In this document: piece after piece, positions 62,607-64,000 of the stretch
Position numbering within the stretch: the first letter of the stretch is position 1
Layout of the letters: each line of letters opens with the position of its first letter
Assembly: GCF_000719135.1 (NCBI RefSeq)
Contig: NZ_JOEK01000011.1
Span: 124,001 to 188,000 of the forward strand
Reading direction: 5' to 3'
DNA: 64,000 bases
DNA from: Streptomyces avicenniae
GTDB lineage: Bacteria; Actinomycetota; Actinomycetes; Streptomycetales; Streptomycetaceae
Notes under the pieces: model-generated
The model's database searches: none
What the model saw: only the letters and a program-made list of their open reading frames with translations
What the model was told of the DNA's origin: nothing
Translations under genes and position numbers: made by a program

Positions 62607-63377
62607 GTGCAGCGCATCCGACTGCGCTACACCAAGCGGGGCCGCCTGCGATTCACCAGCCACCGCGACTTCCAGCGCGCCTTCGAACGGGCGCTGCGCC
62701 GCGCCGCGGTGCCGATGGCCTACTCGGCGGGCTTCACCCCGCACCCCAGGGTCTCCTACGCGAACGCGGCGCCCACCGGCACCGCGAGCGAGGCGGAGTA
62801 CCTGGAGATCGCCCTCAGCGAGCGCCGTGATCCGGCCGCGCTGATGGCCGACCTCGACACGTCGCTGCCCGACGGCCTCGACATCGTGGCGGCCGTGGAG
62901 GCGCGTACCCCCGACTTCGCCGAGCAGCTGGGCGCCTCGTTGTGGGAGCTGCGGCTCGACGGCGTGGCACCGGCGGACGCGCGTGCGGCGGTCGCCGCGT
63001 TCCTCGCCGCCGAGGCGGTCGAGGTGCAACGGGAGACCAAGAAAGGGCTGCGCACCTTCGACGCGAGGGGGGCCGTCGTGTCCATGGATGTCGGGTCCGA
63101 TGGGCCCGACCCCCACCCTTGTGCGATACTGCGCCTGGTAGTACGGCACCTCACACCTGCCGTACGACCTGACGACGTCCTGTCCGGTCTCCGCGCTACG
63201 GCCGACCTGGCGCCGCCGGTCCCCGCTGCGGTGACCAGGCTGGCGCAGGGGCCGCTCGATGAGGAGACCGGCACGGTGACCGACCCGTTCGCGCCTGACC
63301 GCGACGCTGCCCTGGCCGGCCCTTCCACGGCCGCCGGAGCGCAAGCCGCGGCGGCGCCGGGTACCGCCGGACAGTGA
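62607..63377 (+). CDS. DUF2344 (TIGR03936) radical-SAM-linked protein
   Basis: 256 residues from GTG 62607. RIRLRYTKRGRLRFTSHRDF at the start and the AYSAGFTPHPRVSYANA segment define the DUF2344 family, whose genes travel with TIGR03960 radical SAM genes. A 14-codon in-frame extension from CTG 62565 reads GKRQPVGPPPPPAV after the start, and homologues I remember begin that way, so a CTG start with GAGGG ahead is possible. The end is Ala/Gly-rich and not conserved. It probably assists the radical SAM enzyme. Confidence 0.88.
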   Translation: MQRIRLRYTKRGRLRFTSHRDFQRAFERALRRAAVPMAYSAGFTPHPRVSYANAAPTGTASEAEYLEIALSERRDPAALMADLDTSLPDGLDIVAAVEARTPDFAEQLGASLWELRLDGVAPADARAAVAAFLAAEAVEVQRETKKGLRTFDARGAVVSMDVGSDGPDPHPCAILRLVVRHLTPAVRPDDVLSGLRATADLAPPVPAAVTRLAQGPLDEETGTVTDPFAPDRDAALAGPSTAAGAQAAAAPGTAGQ

Positions 63378-63575
63378 TGCCGTTGCCGCGCCGCCGAACC
63401 GCAGGGTGCCAGGGAGCCACTCGGGTCCCGCAGTTCCGGGCGACGCACCGACCAGGAGACTTTCGCCGTAGCCAGACCGAGAAGGATCTGGAACCGGCGA
63501 GCTACACGACAGCTCCCGAGCGGCGCCCGCCGTCACCGGCGAGGCGCCCGGGAGCGTGACGGGAGAACCGCCCGC

Positions 63576-64000
63576 ATGCACGAGCCCCACGAGTCCGCCG
63601 AGGCGGACGGTGCTGAACGCATCGACCCCAACGACCCCACGACCCCGAGCGACACGCTTCCGCCGCGTCGCCGTCGCCGCGCCACCCGCGCGGCGTCCGC
63701 CCCTGAGACGGCGGCGCAGACCGGCGAACAGGCCGACGTGACGCGCGTCACCGACACCGCCGCGGCGGACGAACCGGCCGCCGCCCCGGCGCCGCGCCGC
63801 CGCCGCGCCACCCGCGCCGCCACGGCGCCCGAGACCCCGGCGGAGAGCGCGACGACGCCGGTGGAGGAGACACCGGCGACCGTCTCCGAGACGGCGGAAC
63901 CTGCCCCGCCGCGCCGTCGCCGCCGCGCCACGCGCGCCGCGACCGATGCCACGGAACCGGCGGCGGTGGACGCCGCCGAGGCGGTGGCCGTCTCCGAGGA
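63576..64000 (+). CDS. rne: Ribonuclease E/G, N-terminal part (partial)
   Basis: The first 141 codons, still open at the window end. ATG 63576 follows GGGAGA. The visible part is the disordered N-terminal extension of the actinobacterial RNase E; the catalytic S1 and RNase domains lie beyond 64000. Three near-identical basic boxes (PPRRRRRATRAA, PRRRRATRAA, PPRRRRRATRAA) occur about 40 residues apart, separated by acidic Ala/Glu/Thr stretches. Identity rests on these repeats and the conserved order rne next to DUF2344. Confidence 0.85.
   Translation, partial: MHEPHESAEADGAERIDPNDPTTPSDTLPPRRRRRATRAASAPETAAQTGEQADVTRVTDTAAADEPAAAPAPRRRRATRAATAPETPAESATTPVEETPATVSETAEPAPPRRRRRATRAATDATEPAAVDAAEAVAVSE

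Overview
The window is chromosomal DNA from a very high-GC actinomycete, almost certainly a Streptomyces or close relative. Third codon positions are nearly all G or C, GTG starts are common, and the gene order rne - DUF2344 - radical SAM - rodA - pbp2 - mreDCB - ndk - folC - valS - clpX - clpP2 - clpP1 - tig - tRNA-Pro - tRNA-Gly - rpiB - sodF - pepN - malQ is the conserved Streptomyces core arrangement, recalled from S. coelicolor and not searched here. No insertion sequence, prophage, integrase or CRISPR array is visible.

Left part (1-21.3 kb): the tail of an unrecognised gene, a group II truncated haemoglobin behind a palindromic promoter, and a long leftward block. That block holds, in transcription order, GlnX-like membrane sensor, GlnH-like glutamate-binding protein, a coiled-coil unknown, the PknG kinase, a PP2C phosphatase, a VWA protein, an FHA protein, and then a drug-type ABC exporter that may have its own leaderless promoter. 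The kinase, phosphatase and FHA protein all carry paired zinc ribbons, so a complete sensor-kinase-phosphatase-reader pathway seems to be encoded together. Next come a GNAT enzyme, an MscS channel, an HNH endonuclease, a small acidic repeat protein coupled to malQ, a small membrane protein and an 832-residue protein of unknown role.

Middle (21.6-41.6 kb): two paralogous M1 aminopeptidases (PepN) on either side of a large secreted subtilase; a mycothiol-type DsbA-fold reductase with a CPWA centre; an Fe superoxide dismutase behind a sequence that fits the nickel-regulator (Nur) box; biotin uptake (bioY), rpiB, a Nei-type glycosylase, small membrane proteins, an Eis-type acetyltransferase, a SpoIIE-type phosphatase, an M23 peptidase and a membrane acyltransferase.

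Right part (41.6-64 kb): two tRNAs, trigger factor, the ClpP1-ClpP2-ClpX protease (with a ClgR-type box before clpP1), valS, folC, ndk, the mreBCD-pbp2-rodA wall-elongation cluster behind a sigma-E-like promoter, a TIGR03960-type radical SAM protein with its DUF2344 partner, and the start of rne, which runs off the end of the window. This half handles protein quality control, spore and hyphal wall synthesis and RNA processing. All functional calls rest on motif reading and memory of the families; no database search was run.
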